64,000 bases of DNA from contig JAJDUH010000026.1 of NCBI GenBank assembly GCA_022826805.1, forward strand, positions 1 through 64,000. The letters are read 5' to 3'. Source of the stretch: Candidatus Poribacteria bacterium (GTDB lineage Bacteria > Poribacteria > WGA-4E > WGA-3G). The translations under genes were made by a program, and so were the position numbers. Of the stretch, positions 43,737 to 51,419 are shown in pieces; position 1 is the first letter of the stretch, and the number at the start of each line of letters is the position of its first letter. The notes under the pieces were generated by a model. The model was not told where the DNA came from, ran no database searches, and saw only the letters and a program-made list of their open reading frames with translations.

Positions 43737-44543
43737 CTAAGAACGCCGCCTCCAGTCACTACCAGCCATGAATCCACCATCAACGAAAACCATTTGACCT
43801 GTGACAAAATCGGAAGCATTGGATGCGAAGAAGATTGTCAAACCCGCCAAATCTTCAGGCTCTCCCCACCGATAAGCGGGTGTTCGATTGAGAATCCACT
43901 CATTTCGGGCATCCTCACGCGCCGGTTCGGTCATCTCTGTTCGGATAAAACCGGGGGCGATGCCGTTCACCTGAATGTTGTGTTCCGCCCATTCCACGGC
44001 AAGGAGTTTTGTCAATTGCAGGAGTCCACCCTTTGCCGCTGTATAGGCGACGCTTGTGGGCAGCCCGATCGCTGAGGTGAGCGACAAGGTGTTAATTACC
44101 TTACCAGCCTTCTGTTCTTGCATGACGTTGCCGCAGGCTTTTGCGAGAAAGAAGGCACCTTTCAGATTAATATCCGTGACGAAATCCCAATCTTCTTCGG
44201 TAAATTCCAGCGCGGGATTCCGTATATTGACGCCAGCGTTGTTGACGAGAACATCAATTCTGCCAAAAGTTTCAACGGTCTGGGCAACAACTGCCTCAAT
44301 TTCAGTGAGATTACCGACATCCGCCCGAATTGGAAGGACGGTTTTACCGGTCTCGGCAGTAATCTGTTCAGCGATTGGTGTTAATGTATCCAACTTTCTG
44401 CCGACGATGGCGAGGTTTGAACCTGCCCCTGCAAGTCCCTCTGCCATGGCAAGTCCTATACCACGGCTTGCCCCACTGACGAGGCTCACCTTGCCGTCGA
44501 GTTGAAATTGTTGGATAGTGGCTGTAGCGGATTTTTGATTCAT
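43737..44543 (-). CDS. Short-chain dehydrogenase/reductase (SDR), gluconate/deoxygluconate dehydrogenase-like
   Basis: 268 residues, classical SDR: VSGASRGIGLAMAEGLAGAG (cofactor loop), LVNNAGVNIRNPALE, NTLSLTSAIG (catalytic Ser), VAYTAAKGGLLQLTK (Tyr-x-x-x-Lys), and FVTGQMVFVDGGFMAGSDW at the end. The closest family in appearance is 2-deoxy-D-gluconate 3-dehydrogenase / gluconate 5-dehydrogenase, so a sugar acid is the likely substrate. CGGAG 6 nt before the ATG. The small LarE-tail-like gene follows directly. Confidence 0.9.
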   Translation of the reverse strand: MNQKSATATIQQFQLDGKVSLVSGASRGIGLAMAEGLAGAGSNLAIVGRKLDTLTPIAEQITAETGKTVLPIRADVGNLTEIEAVVAQTVETFGRIDVLVNNAGVNIRNPALEFTEEDWDFVTDINLKGAFFLAKACGNVMQEQKAGKVINTLSLTSAIGLPTSVAYTAAKGGLLQLTKLLAVEWAEHNIQVNGIAPGFIRTEMTEPAREDARNEWILNRTPAYRWGEPEDLAGLTIFFASNASDFVTGQMVFVDGGFMAGSDWRRRS

Positions 44544-44567
44544 ATTTTCTCCGATTTCAGTATGTAA

Positions 44568-45776
44568 TTAATCGTTCAATCCTTCTTGCTCTGCGAACTC
44601 ATACAATAGATCTGAACCAATTGCTTTTATATTTCCATTGTGTTCCTCAACGAGAGAAACAAGCAATTTCGCGCCACGTGAGCGTTTTAAATCAATTTCA
44701 AAGCCAACCACATAGATAGCGGCGTTACTGATATTACGCTCGCGAACAGCGTCAAGAATTTTCTGCGGGCTCGTTTCAATATATACCGTATCATCAGGAT
44801 CTACCTGCGGTAAGCCATCTGTTATTAAAACGACGACAGTCGGTTCAAATGCCAAAGCGGCTTCAAGAGCGGAAAGAATATTAGTGTCAGTATTACCTTG
44901 AATACTCCGAGGCGTAAATCTATCAAGGTATTTCAAGGTGCGTTCTATATTTGCGACATTTGCCGGTAGCATCTTCTTGCTCATAGCCTTCGCTGTGGCA
45001 GAAAACGCTACAATGTTCAACCTGTCATCATTCCCCAACATCATGACGGAATCCTTGAGAGCGTTTATTGCCAGTGGCAATTTTTTCATTCCTGCCGCCT
45101 GCATGCTCGCCGTGATGTCAAGGCAGTAGACAACATCTTTGGGTCCGTCGAGTTCATTGAGGAAATTGATGATACCGAGTCGATCTGCGGCACCATCCTT
45201 TCCGCCACCGCCGAGGAGTCCATCCCCGCCGCCCTGTCCACTACCGCGGAACCTACCCATGCCTCCGTCGCCTCGTGCCCGAACTCTGCCTGTAACGATA
45301 CCGCGTCCGTCAGTTTGTCCGGGTTGTGAGATGAGCCTGCTGAGGTTTGAAGCTTCGGCATCCCGCAATTGGGCATCGGTCATAACATCTGGAATGACCT
45401 CACTCAACGGTGCTTTGTTGACTTCAACATCCTCAAGAACAACGCGTGGACTGAGTTTCATGACCTCATCTATCTTGTTCCGCGTCGTTTCAATCTTTCT
45501 ATCCTCTGCATTTCTCGCAAGCTGCTCGTTGGGATCATACAATTTTTTTGTCAGTGGCGGTTTGGGTTTTAGGTTCCGCTTTCTGGGAGCTTCGGCGTCG
45601 TTAAGCAAATCGACAGCGAAGGCATCTTCTTGCTCGTGGCTGAGTCGATTTAGTGGAAGAAAGAGGTAAACGATAACGATAATCATGTGTAAAATAAGAG
45701 ATAATAAGACGACAGAACGCATCCGATTCCTACGCCGTTCTGTATCAAAGCGCCAATTCAGTACTTGATTTAACAT
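44568..45776 (-). CDS. Membrane-anchored von Willebrand factor A domain protein
   Basis: 402 residues. One membrane helix at 21-41 (SVVLLSLILHMIIVIVYLFL), then a TonB-like charged, proline-containing stretch (RKRNLKPKPPLTKKLYDPNE), a long linker and a glycine-rich run (about 166-195). The vWA domain starts at about 205. MIDAS residues: Asp220, Thr222, Ser224 in CLDITASM (D-x-T-x-S instead of the usual D-x-S-x-S), Thr in GNTDTNILSA, and Asp in LITDGLP. A periplasmic adhesion or signalling scaffold with a metal site is likely. AGAGG is upstream of the ATG. Confidence 0.85.
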   Translation of the reverse strand: MLNQVLNWRFDTERRRNRMRSVVLLSLILHMIIVIVYLFLPLNRLSHEQEDAFAVDLLNDAEAPRKRNLKPKPPLTKKLYDPNEQLARNAEDRKIETTRNKIDEVMKLSPRVVLEDVEVNKAPLSEVIPDVMTDAQLRDAEASNLSRLISQPGQTDGRGIVTGRVRARGDGGMGRFRGSGQGGGDGLLGGGGKDGAADRLGIINFLNELDGPKDVVYCLDITASMQAAGMKKLPLAINALKDSVMMLGNDDRLNIVAFSATAKAMSKKMLPANVANIERTLKYLDRFTPRSIQGNTDTNILSALEAALAFEPTVVVLITDGLPQVDPDDTVYIETSPQKILDAVRERNISNAAIYVVGFEIDLKRSRGAKLLVSLVEEHNGNIKAIGSDLLYEFAEQEGLND

Positions 45777-45860
45777 GATAATATCCTCTCAGTGTGTTTC
45801 TCTTTTGATTGGGACGTTTTATATAGAGTTTGGAAGTAAAAGCGTGGCGTTTTGGAATGT

Positions 45861-46373
45861 TTATGTTTCAGACGAAGTTTGCTGATGTTCAAAAGCCTCA
45901 ATCCACATTTTGCCTTCCGGTGTCAGTTCATAGTAGGTATGATTTCGGTGCTTGATCCATTTGCCTTTGACGATATTTTTTCGATAGTGGATGATGCGTC
46001 CTTCCACCCGTTTCAGTCCGCCGAGTTCTTTTAATTTTCGGTGCCGCTGGTGCATCTCTTCAAGCGGGATTCTTAAGGTTTCAGCGACAACGATAGAATA
46101 ATCCATTCCTAATTCCTGATGGTGTTTTAGTATAAAGTAATCGGTCTCATCGAGTTCAGCAAATTCAGGTGCGAGTGCATCCGTCGCGATCTCGGTTGTC
46201 TGAATTTCGTCCCACGTTACTTTCAATAATCGTTCTACCCGCAATCCTTGGACTGCATTGCACGCGGCACCATGGACGGTAATCGTGCCATCTTCTTTGA
46301 AATAGCCGGTAATTGCGTCACCCTCTTGTGGGGCACAGCATTTGGCGATTTTATATGTAAGTTCAGTCGCCAT
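45861..46373 (-). CDS. RelA-type RIS/zinc-finger-like domain fused to a DUF2250-type winged helix
   Basis: 170 residues from ATG 46373. Residues 9-55 (IAKCCAPQEGDAITGYFKED, then GTITVHGAACNAV, ERLLKVTWDE) match the ribosome-intersubunit/zinc-finger region of RelA/SpoT enzymes, including the Cys-Cys-x-Pro-x-x-Gly-Asp pattern. Residues about 70-155 (ETDYFILKHHQELGMDYSIV, then PLEEMHQRHRKLKELGGLKR, HTYYELTPEGKMW) form a winged helix like DUF2250. There are no hydrolase, synthetase, TGS or ACT domains. It might sense a ribosome state or a metal and bind nucleic acid, and that is inference. An upstream TTG at 46391 is less likely as start. Confidence 0.7.
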   Translation of the reverse strand: MATELTYKIAKCCAPQEGDAITGYFKEDGTITVHGAACNAVQGLRVERLLKVTWDEIQTTEIATDALAPEFAELDETDYFILKHHQELGMDYSIVVAETLRIPLEEMHQRHRKLKELGGLKRVEGRIIHYRKNIVKGKWIKHRNHTYYELTPEGKMWIEAFEHQQTSSET

Positions 46374-46433
46374 GTCTCTGCACCATTGCAATGTTACACA
46401 GTAAAATAAAGAATTAACAATACAGAATAAACA

Positions 46434-46497
46434 GGCGAGGAATGTAAAACGTAAGACAAATTATGCTTTCGTAGCATAATTTGGAAACCTCGCCTAC
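46434..46497. repeat. Nested two-stem repeat, copy A
   Basis: Outer stem GGCGAGG (46434-46440) with CCTCGCC (46488-46494); inner stem AAATTATGCT (46458-46467) with AGCATAATTT (46473-46482); then TACC. Copy B at 48174-48235 has the same architecture and shared single-stranded bases (AATGTAAA, TAAGACA) with compensatory stem changes. Confidence 0.8.
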
Positions 46498-46660
46498 CGA
46501 GGCGCGGTGTATTCCACCATTACAACGCTACATACTAACCCAAGTTGACATATTTCTATAGACATATCACCCCTACAGGGGGCAAAAGTTCATTTTTTAC
46601 TTCAAAAATATATTCAAACGCCCAAGACGTTTGGAGAGGAACCTGAGTTATATTAGTGCC

Positions 46661-47935
46661 TCAATCTCGCTCTAATGCTCGGTAGCCGATGTCGTTTCGA
46701 AAATGTGCATCGGCAAACTGAATGGCAGAAACGCCTTGGTAGGCGCGTTGAATGGCATCGGATAACTCACCTGCAACAGCGGTAACACACAATACCCTAC
46801 CACCAGCCGTGACGATGTTTTCACCATCCTGTTCCGTGCCAGCGTGAAAGACGTTTACGCCCTGAATCGACGCTGCATTTTCCAACCCTGTGATGACTTT
46901 TCCTGTTTGATAGGAGTCTGGATAACCACCGGAAGCCATGACAACACACGCTGCTGCTTCGTCATACCATTGTACGTCAGTGTGCTGTTCGAGCGTTCCG
47001 TCAATACACGCCATCAACAAAGGCACCAAATCACTCTTGAGACGAGGTAAAAGGACTTGGACCTCAGGATCTCCGAAACGACAGTTGAATTCTACCACCT
47101 TCGGACCGGCATCTGTAATCATCAATCCGACGTATAGTACACCTTTGAAGGGTCTTCCGATATCCGCCATGCCCTTGATAGTTGGATAAACGATGCGCTG
47201 CATCACATCGTTGTGCAGTTCAGGCGTGATAACAGGGGCGGGAGAGTAAGCACCCATTCCGCCGGTGTTCTTGCCTGTATCACCGTCGTGCGACATTTTA
47301 TGGTCCTGCGAAGAGACAAACGGCAGACAATACGTGCCATCAGTAAGGACAGTAAAAGAGGCTTCTTCACCGATTAATTCCTCCTCAATCACCACGCTAT
47401 CGCCTGCTTCGCCAAATGCCTTGTCTACCAAAATAGTTGTGACTGCTTGTGCTGCCTCTTTGAAGGTACGTCCGGGGATAACCCCTTTGCCAGCGGCGAG
47501 TCCGTTTGCCTTGACGAAAACAGGGGCATTGTAATCTTCGATATATGCCATCGCTTCCTCGGCGTCCACGAATGTGCGATGCGCTGCTGTCGGTATGTTG
47601 TTTTTCATCATCATCTGCTTGGCAAAATCTTTACTTGCTTCGAGCCGCGCTGCTCGTTTATCGGGTCCAAACGCTTTTAGCCCGCGTTCGTGGAATACAT
47701 CAACGATCCCTTCAGCCAGGGGAACTTCGGGACCTACAATAGTCAGTGCAATGTTTTTGGATTCCGCCCAGTCTACTAAGTCAGTAAACTGCTCCGGCAT
47801 AGGGATAGATTCTGCAATCTGTGAGATGCCGGCATTACCGGGTGCGCAATAGATTTTTTCGACGAGTGAACTTTGTGCAAGTTTCCAGACGAGTGTGTGT
47901 TCACGCCCTCCTTGCCCGATAACCAGTATTTTCAT
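46661..47935 (-). CDS. purD: Phosphoribosylamine-glycine ligase
   Basis: 424 residues, the normal PurD length. The N-terminal KILVIGQGGREHTLVWKLAQ, the ATP-grasp motifs VFVKANGLAAGKGVIPGRT and VVEFNCRFGDPEVQVLLPRL, plus MGAYSPAPVITPEL, are all diagnostic. It joins glycine to 5-phosphoribosylamine in purine synthesis. The ATG at 47935 has AAGGA upstream and matches homologue N-termini; the upstream in-frame extension to 48100 is not coding. A promoter is at 47958-47986. It stands alone, away from other pur genes. Confidence 0.96.
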   Translation of the reverse strand: MKILVIGQGGREHTLVWKLAQSSLVEKIYCAPGNAGISQIAESIPMPEQFTDLVDWAESKNIALTIVGPEVPLAEGIVDVFHERGLKAFGPDKRAARLEASKDFAKQMMMKNNIPTAAHRTFVDAEEAMAYIEDYNAPVFVKANGLAAGKGVIPGRTFKEAAQAVTTILVDKAFGEAGDSVVIEEELIGEEASFTVLTDGTYCLPFVSSQDHKMSHDGDTGKNTGGMGAYSPAPVITPELHNDVMQRIVYPTIKGMADIGRPFKGVLYVGLMITDAGPKVVEFNCRFGDPEVQVLLPRLKSDLVPLLMACIDGTLEQHTDVQWYDEAAACVVMASGGYPDSYQTGKVITGLENAASIQGVNVFHAGTEQDGENIVTAGGRVLCVTAVAGELSDAIQRAYQGVSAIQFADAHFRNDIGYRALERD

Positions 47936-47957
47936 TATGTCCATCCTTTTTGACTGT

Positions 47958-47986
47958 ATTGTATCACAAAAAGTTCGGGAAATCAA
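47958..47986 (-). promoter_or_regulatory. Sigma70 promoter of purD
   Basis: On the minus strand TTGATT (47981-47986), 17-nt spacer, TACAAT (47958-47963), 22 nt before the purD ATG: a leader of about 15 nt. Confidence 0.7.
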
Positions 47987-48173
47987 GCGGTTTTGGTTCT
48001 CAATTCTCAGTTTCCAGAGACCGTCAGATGAAGCGTTGGATTTCGCTGGGACCTCGGTGCGTTCAAGTATTTTGAAAATGAGAAGCCGCCTGTGTCCCAA
48101 GCCCTTATGGTAAGCCTTAGCATTAATTAGACATTCAGCAAATCAACGCAGCGTCCGCGCATGGCACGCTGCG

Positions 48174-48235
48174 GGTGCGGAATGTAAAGCTAAGACAAAT
48201 TGTGCTTTAACAGCACAATTTCAAACCGCACCTAC
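48174..48235. repeat. Nested two-stem repeat, copy B
   Basis: Outer stem GGTGCGG (48174-48180) with CCGCACC (48226-48232); inner stem AAATTGTGCT (48197-48206) with AGCACAATTT (48212-48221); then TACC. Compared with 46434-46497, three stem positions differ and each is compensated on the partner strand. Confidence 0.8.
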
Positions 48236-48295
48236 CTATGGTTAGTGAAAAGGGAAAATTAAAAGTAAATGTTCCCAAAAACCAGAGGCTTTAAT

Positions 48296-48324
48296 TTGAC
48301 AAACCCTACACGACCTGCTATATT
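48296..48324 (+). promoter_or_regulatory. Sigma70 promoter of the 48394 membrane-protein gene
   Basis: TTGACA (48296-48301), 17-nt spacer, TATATT (48319-48324), about 63 nt before the presumed ATG. The leader contains CGGTTCGAATAAACCG, a small hairpin. Confidence 0.8.
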
Positions 48325-48393
48325 AATCGCGACTTGACTACGGTTCGAATAAACCGTGTTGTAGCGGAACTTGTATGGTAGGAGGCGTATTTT

Positions 48394-49062
48394 ATGCGCT
48401 ATTTGCGAGGCATTATTGCATGGATTGATTCATTGGAATCCGGCAGTCAATTTCGGAGTTGGACCGTAATCCTCCTCAAAATCCTCGGGTTGGCGGTCTT
48501 CGTCTATATCAGTGTATGGAGTATTGTGATTTGCGCTGATACGATAGGTGCAAGCAAAAATTTGGGAATGACTCCATCGATTCTTGTCGTTATTGGGTCA
48601 ATTTTGGAAGTATGCCTTACTATCACCATCACTACAATCTTCGCCATGCTGTGTTGGAACAGATCGAATAAAATCAGGACACTCGATAACGACCCCAATT
48701 TCCTTTTGATATCAATTGCGGTTATCGGGGTCCAACTGCTTGGTGAAGTCAGTTTCCTTGTACTCATCGGGACAGGTGTTCAAACATTGGTGGCTTCAAT
48801 CTTCGGATCGGGAATTCCGAAGTTCTTAGATACTATCATTCGGAATCGGGAACTCTTGGGTCTCTTTCCCATCGATCCGAGAGGAAACATCGCTTTTACC
48901 TCAAGTGTGATTTTGTCTGTGATTTTTGCTCTTTCTGGACCAGTGCTATTAATTACTGCTTATTTCGTAGCAGAAGAGATTAACGTATTGGCAAATATAG
49001 CGGAGAGCCTCAACAATATAGAGACGAAGTTGGTGGCTGAGGAAACTGCTTCAGATACTTAA
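48394..49062 (+). CDS. Hypothetical four-helix membrane protein
   Basis: 222 residues; AGGAGG 8 nt before the ATG. Hydrophobic segments are at about 25-47 (VILLKILGLAVFVYISVWS), 60-85 (PSILVVIGSILEVCLTITIT), 102-128 (LLISIAVIGVQLLGEVSFLV) and 167-192 (SSVILSVIFALSGPVLLITA). The C-terminal tail NIAESLNNIETKLVAEE is helical and cytoplasmic or periplasmic. No family is recognised. It has its own promoter and 59 nt separate it from the next gene, so read-through into the hydrolase gene is possible. Confidence 0.65.
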   Translation: MRYLRGIIAWIDSLESGSQFRSWTVILLKILGLAVFVYISVWSIVICADTIGASKNLGMTPSILVVIGSILEVCLTITITTIFAMLCWNRSNKIRTLDNDPNFLLISIAVIGVQLLGEVSFLVLIGTGVQTLVASIFGSGIPKFLDTIIRNRELLGLFPIDPRGNIAFTSSVILSVIFALSGPVLLITAYFVAEEINVLANIAESLNNIETKLVAEETASDT

Positions 49063-49121
49063 AATACCCTCGCCACCAAAAGACGGATTTTGGTGGTAGA
49101 TTGATAATGGAGGAATTGTCA

Positions 49122-51173
49122 ATGGCTGAACAACATCACGAACTTGCCCATGTTTTTGCTGAGCCTTCGCGGGTGGTTAACGACGCACGCGGTGAGACAC
49201 CACGCGACCTGAATACACCTTATACCTTTCCGGGTTATACGAAAGCGGAATGGACAGAAAAATCTGCAGCATTGCGCCAGCAGATTCGCGTTGCCAACGG
49301 CTTAGTACCGACGCATGAACCGACACCGCTAAATGCTGAGATCTTCGGGAAAATCGAGAGGGAAGATTACAGTGTGGAGAAGGTTTATTTTGAACCCTTT
49401 CCGGGTTTCTTCACAACAGGAAACCTTTATCGTCCACTGGGGAAATCAGGTCCGTTTCCGGGAATTGTGAGTCCGCATGGACATTGGACCCGCGGTAGGC
49501 TTGAGAGTATTGAACGTGGCTCAATTCCTGGTCGCTGTATCAACTTCGCGAAACAGGGATACGTTATCTTTGCCTACGATATGCTCGGTTACAACGATAG
49601 TGGTAAACAGATAGAGCATCGTTACGGTGGGACACACGAGGGATTGTGGGGTCTCAGCGCAATGGGTCTCCAACTTCAGAATAGTATCAGCTCCATCGAC
49701 TTTTTAGAAAACTTATCAGATGTAGATAATGAACGCATCGGGTGTACAGGGGCGTCAGGCGGCGGCACACAAGCTTTTATTTTGACAGCAGTCGATGAAC
49801 GCATCAAAGTCTCTGCACCCGTCAATATGATTTCAGCGACAATGCAAGGCGGTTGTCTCTGTGAAAATGCTCCGAATCTTCGTTTAGATGTAAGCAACAT
49901 TGAGATTGGCGCGCTCATGGCACCGCGTCCGCTCTTATTAGTATCTGCCACGGGTGACTGGACGGTGAATACCCCGACAGTCGAATATCCAGCCATCCGA
50001 AGTATCTATGCCCACTTCAACGCAGAAGACAAGGTGCATCAGGTTCAGGTAGACGCAGAGCATAACTATAATCAAGAGAGTCGAGAGGCAGTGTATGCGT
50101 GGTTCGCTAAGTGGTTTTTAGGGGCAGAGGACGCATCAGCATTCAAAGAGATTCCATTTCAAGTTGAACCCGACGATGCATTGTTGACCTTTTCGGGACG
50201 TGAGATGCCGTCACACGCCTTGAAACAGGAGGCGTTTCTACCGACCTGGGCGAATCGTACGCTCCAAGCGATCGAAAAACGGAAACCGACGAATGAAGTA
50301 GAACTCCAGTCATTCCGTGAAGAGATAGGCAGTGGGCTGCAACATGCCCTCGGATTACAGATCCCAAAAAGTACAGATGTAACGCTTGTTGAACCAGAGG
50401 GTGCGTTTCCAACAACCTACCAAAGGAATGTAGGGCGCAGCTTGCAAGCCCATATTCAGATGTCTGCGAAACACCTCATCATCGGCAGACAGAATATGGA
50501 GGATGCTATTCCTGCTATTCTATTTAGTCCGGAGCCACAGGTTGGACATGATCCAGTCGTCGTTATCGTTCACCCAGAAGGCAAGGAAAAGTTAATTGAC
50601 GTAGAAACGGGTGAACCGCTATCACTCATCACGGACTTGCTCAGTGCGGATCGGAAGGTGCTTCTGATTGACGTCTTCGGAACAGGTGAACACAGCGATT
50701 ATGAGAGATCGGAAGATACCAATTACTTTACTACCTACAACAGAACGACTGCGGCATTACGTGTGCAGGACATCGTGACGGCACTGCACTGTTTCACAGG
50801 CAGGGGTGACGTTTCAGAGGTGAATCTGATTGGAATAGGTGAAGCGGGACTGTGGAGTCTACTGGCTGCGGGATTTGCAGATGTCAAAAATGTTATTGTC
50901 GATGCGGCAGAATTTGACTTACGCTATGATATTGATGGCGATCCCGTTTTCTTGGAAACTTTACCGATACCGAATATCCGCCAAGTTGGCGATTTTCGGA
51001 CTGCAGGAACACTCATCGCACCTCGACCGTTGATTATCCATAACACTGGCGAGGCATTTGACACAGCATGGATTTCTGAGGTCTATGGAAACATAGGGGC
51101 AAGCCAGCATTTACTTGTGGAAAAAGACAGATTGTCTGATGCGGAGATAGTTGCCCGGGTAACGACGGGGTAA
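49122..51173 (+). CDS. Tandem alpha/beta hydrolase (acetyl xylan esterase-like) with a degenerate second domain
   Basis: 684 residues from ATG 49122 (GGAGG 8 nt upstream). The first half is an acetyl-xylan-esterase/dienelactone-hydrolase-like domain: PGIVSPHGHW, YVIFAYDMLGYNDSG, and the nucleophile elbow TGASGGGTQAF with Ser212, then LLLVSATGDWTVNTP (Asp) and DAEHNYNQESREA (His). The second half (from about residue 450) repeats the fold (PVVVIVHPEG, VLLIDVFGTGEHSDY) but its elbow is IGIGEAGLWSL, where Glu574 stands at the nucleophile position, so this domain is probably inactive. No signal peptide. Likely removes acyl groups from saccharides; exact substrate unknown. Confidence 0.83.
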   Translation: MAEQHHELAHVFAEPSRVVNDARGETPRDLNTPYTFPGYTKAEWTEKSAALRQQIRVANGLVPTHEPTPLNAEIFGKIEREDYSVEKVYFEPFPGFFTTGNLYRPLGKSGPFPGIVSPHGHWTRGRLESIERGSIPGRCINFAKQGYVIFAYDMLGYNDSGKQIEHRYGGTHEGLWGLSAMGLQLQNSISSIDFLENLSDVDNERIGCTGASGGGTQAFILTAVDERIKVSAPVNMISATMQGGCLCENAPNLRLDVSNIEIGALMAPRPLLLVSATGDWTVNTPTVEYPAIRSIYAHFNAEDKVHQVQVDAEHNYNQESREAVYAWFAKWFLGAEDASAFKEIPFQVEPDDALLTFSGREMPSHALKQEAFLPTWANRTLQAIEKRKPTNEVELQSFREEIGSGLQHALGLQIPKSTDVTLVEPEGAFPTTYQRNVGRSLQAHIQMSAKHLIIGRQNMEDAIPAILFSPEPQVGHDPVVVIVHPEGKEKLIDVETGEPLSLITDLLSADRKVLLIDVFGTGEHSDYERSEDTNYFTTYNRTTAALRVQDIVTALHCFTGRGDVSEVNLIGIGEAGLWSLLAAGFADVKNVIVDAAEFDLRYDIDGDPVFLETLPIPNIRQVGDFRTAGTLIAPRPLIIHNTGEAFDTAWISEVYGNIGASQHLLVEKDRLSDAEIVARVTTG

Positions 51174-51190
51174 TCAACGTGAGTTTGGAT

Positions 51191-51292
51191 TGTTGGGTTT
51201 CGCTGTATCTATGTATACAAATGACGGATTGAAAAACAAAACCTTCGGTATAAATGAAATGGTTTTGTTTCTTTCTGCTCAACCCAACCTAC
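51191..51292. repeat. Nested palindromic repeat bounded by TTGGGTT / AACCCAACCTAC
   Basis: TTGGGTT (51193-51199) pairs with AACCCAA (51281-51287); inside, AAACAAAACC pairs with GGTTTTGTTT. Same ends as the element at 4618-4718; interiors differ. The 3' end is again CCTAC. Confidence 0.65.
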
Positions 51293-51332
51293 GTCCTAAA
51301 ACTGGACTTACCTTAAATTAGTCAAAAATATA

Positions 51333-51360
51333 GGGCGGATCCTATGATCCGCCCTTTTTA
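51333..51360. terminator. Bidirectional rho-independent terminator
   Basis: GGGCGGATC (51333-51341), loop CTAT, GATCCGCCC (51346-51354), then TTTTTA on the plus strand; on the minus strand the same stem is followed by TATATTTTTG. It lies between the convergent hydrolase and amt genes and can stop both. Confidence 0.88.
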
Positions 51361-51372
51361 TTTACATTTGCC

Positions 51373-51397
51373 AGCGAGGTTAAAAACCTCGCCTACC
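51373..51397. repeat. GCGAGGTT hairpin repeat
   Basis: GCGAGGTT (51374-51381) pairs with AACCTCGC (51385-51392), followed by CTACC; nearly identical to the copy at 4743-4767. Confidence 0.7.
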
Positions 51398-51419
51398 ATG
51401 AGGTAAAGACAACCGTCGG

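Noticed and set aside
47936..48100. N-terminal extension of purD to 48100
   Set aside because: It runs through the promoter, and homologues begin at MKILVIG.
48330..48365. CGGTTCGAATAAACCG as the T-arm of a tRNA
   Set aside because: The other arms and an acceptor stem cannot be built around it; it is a small hairpin in a leader.
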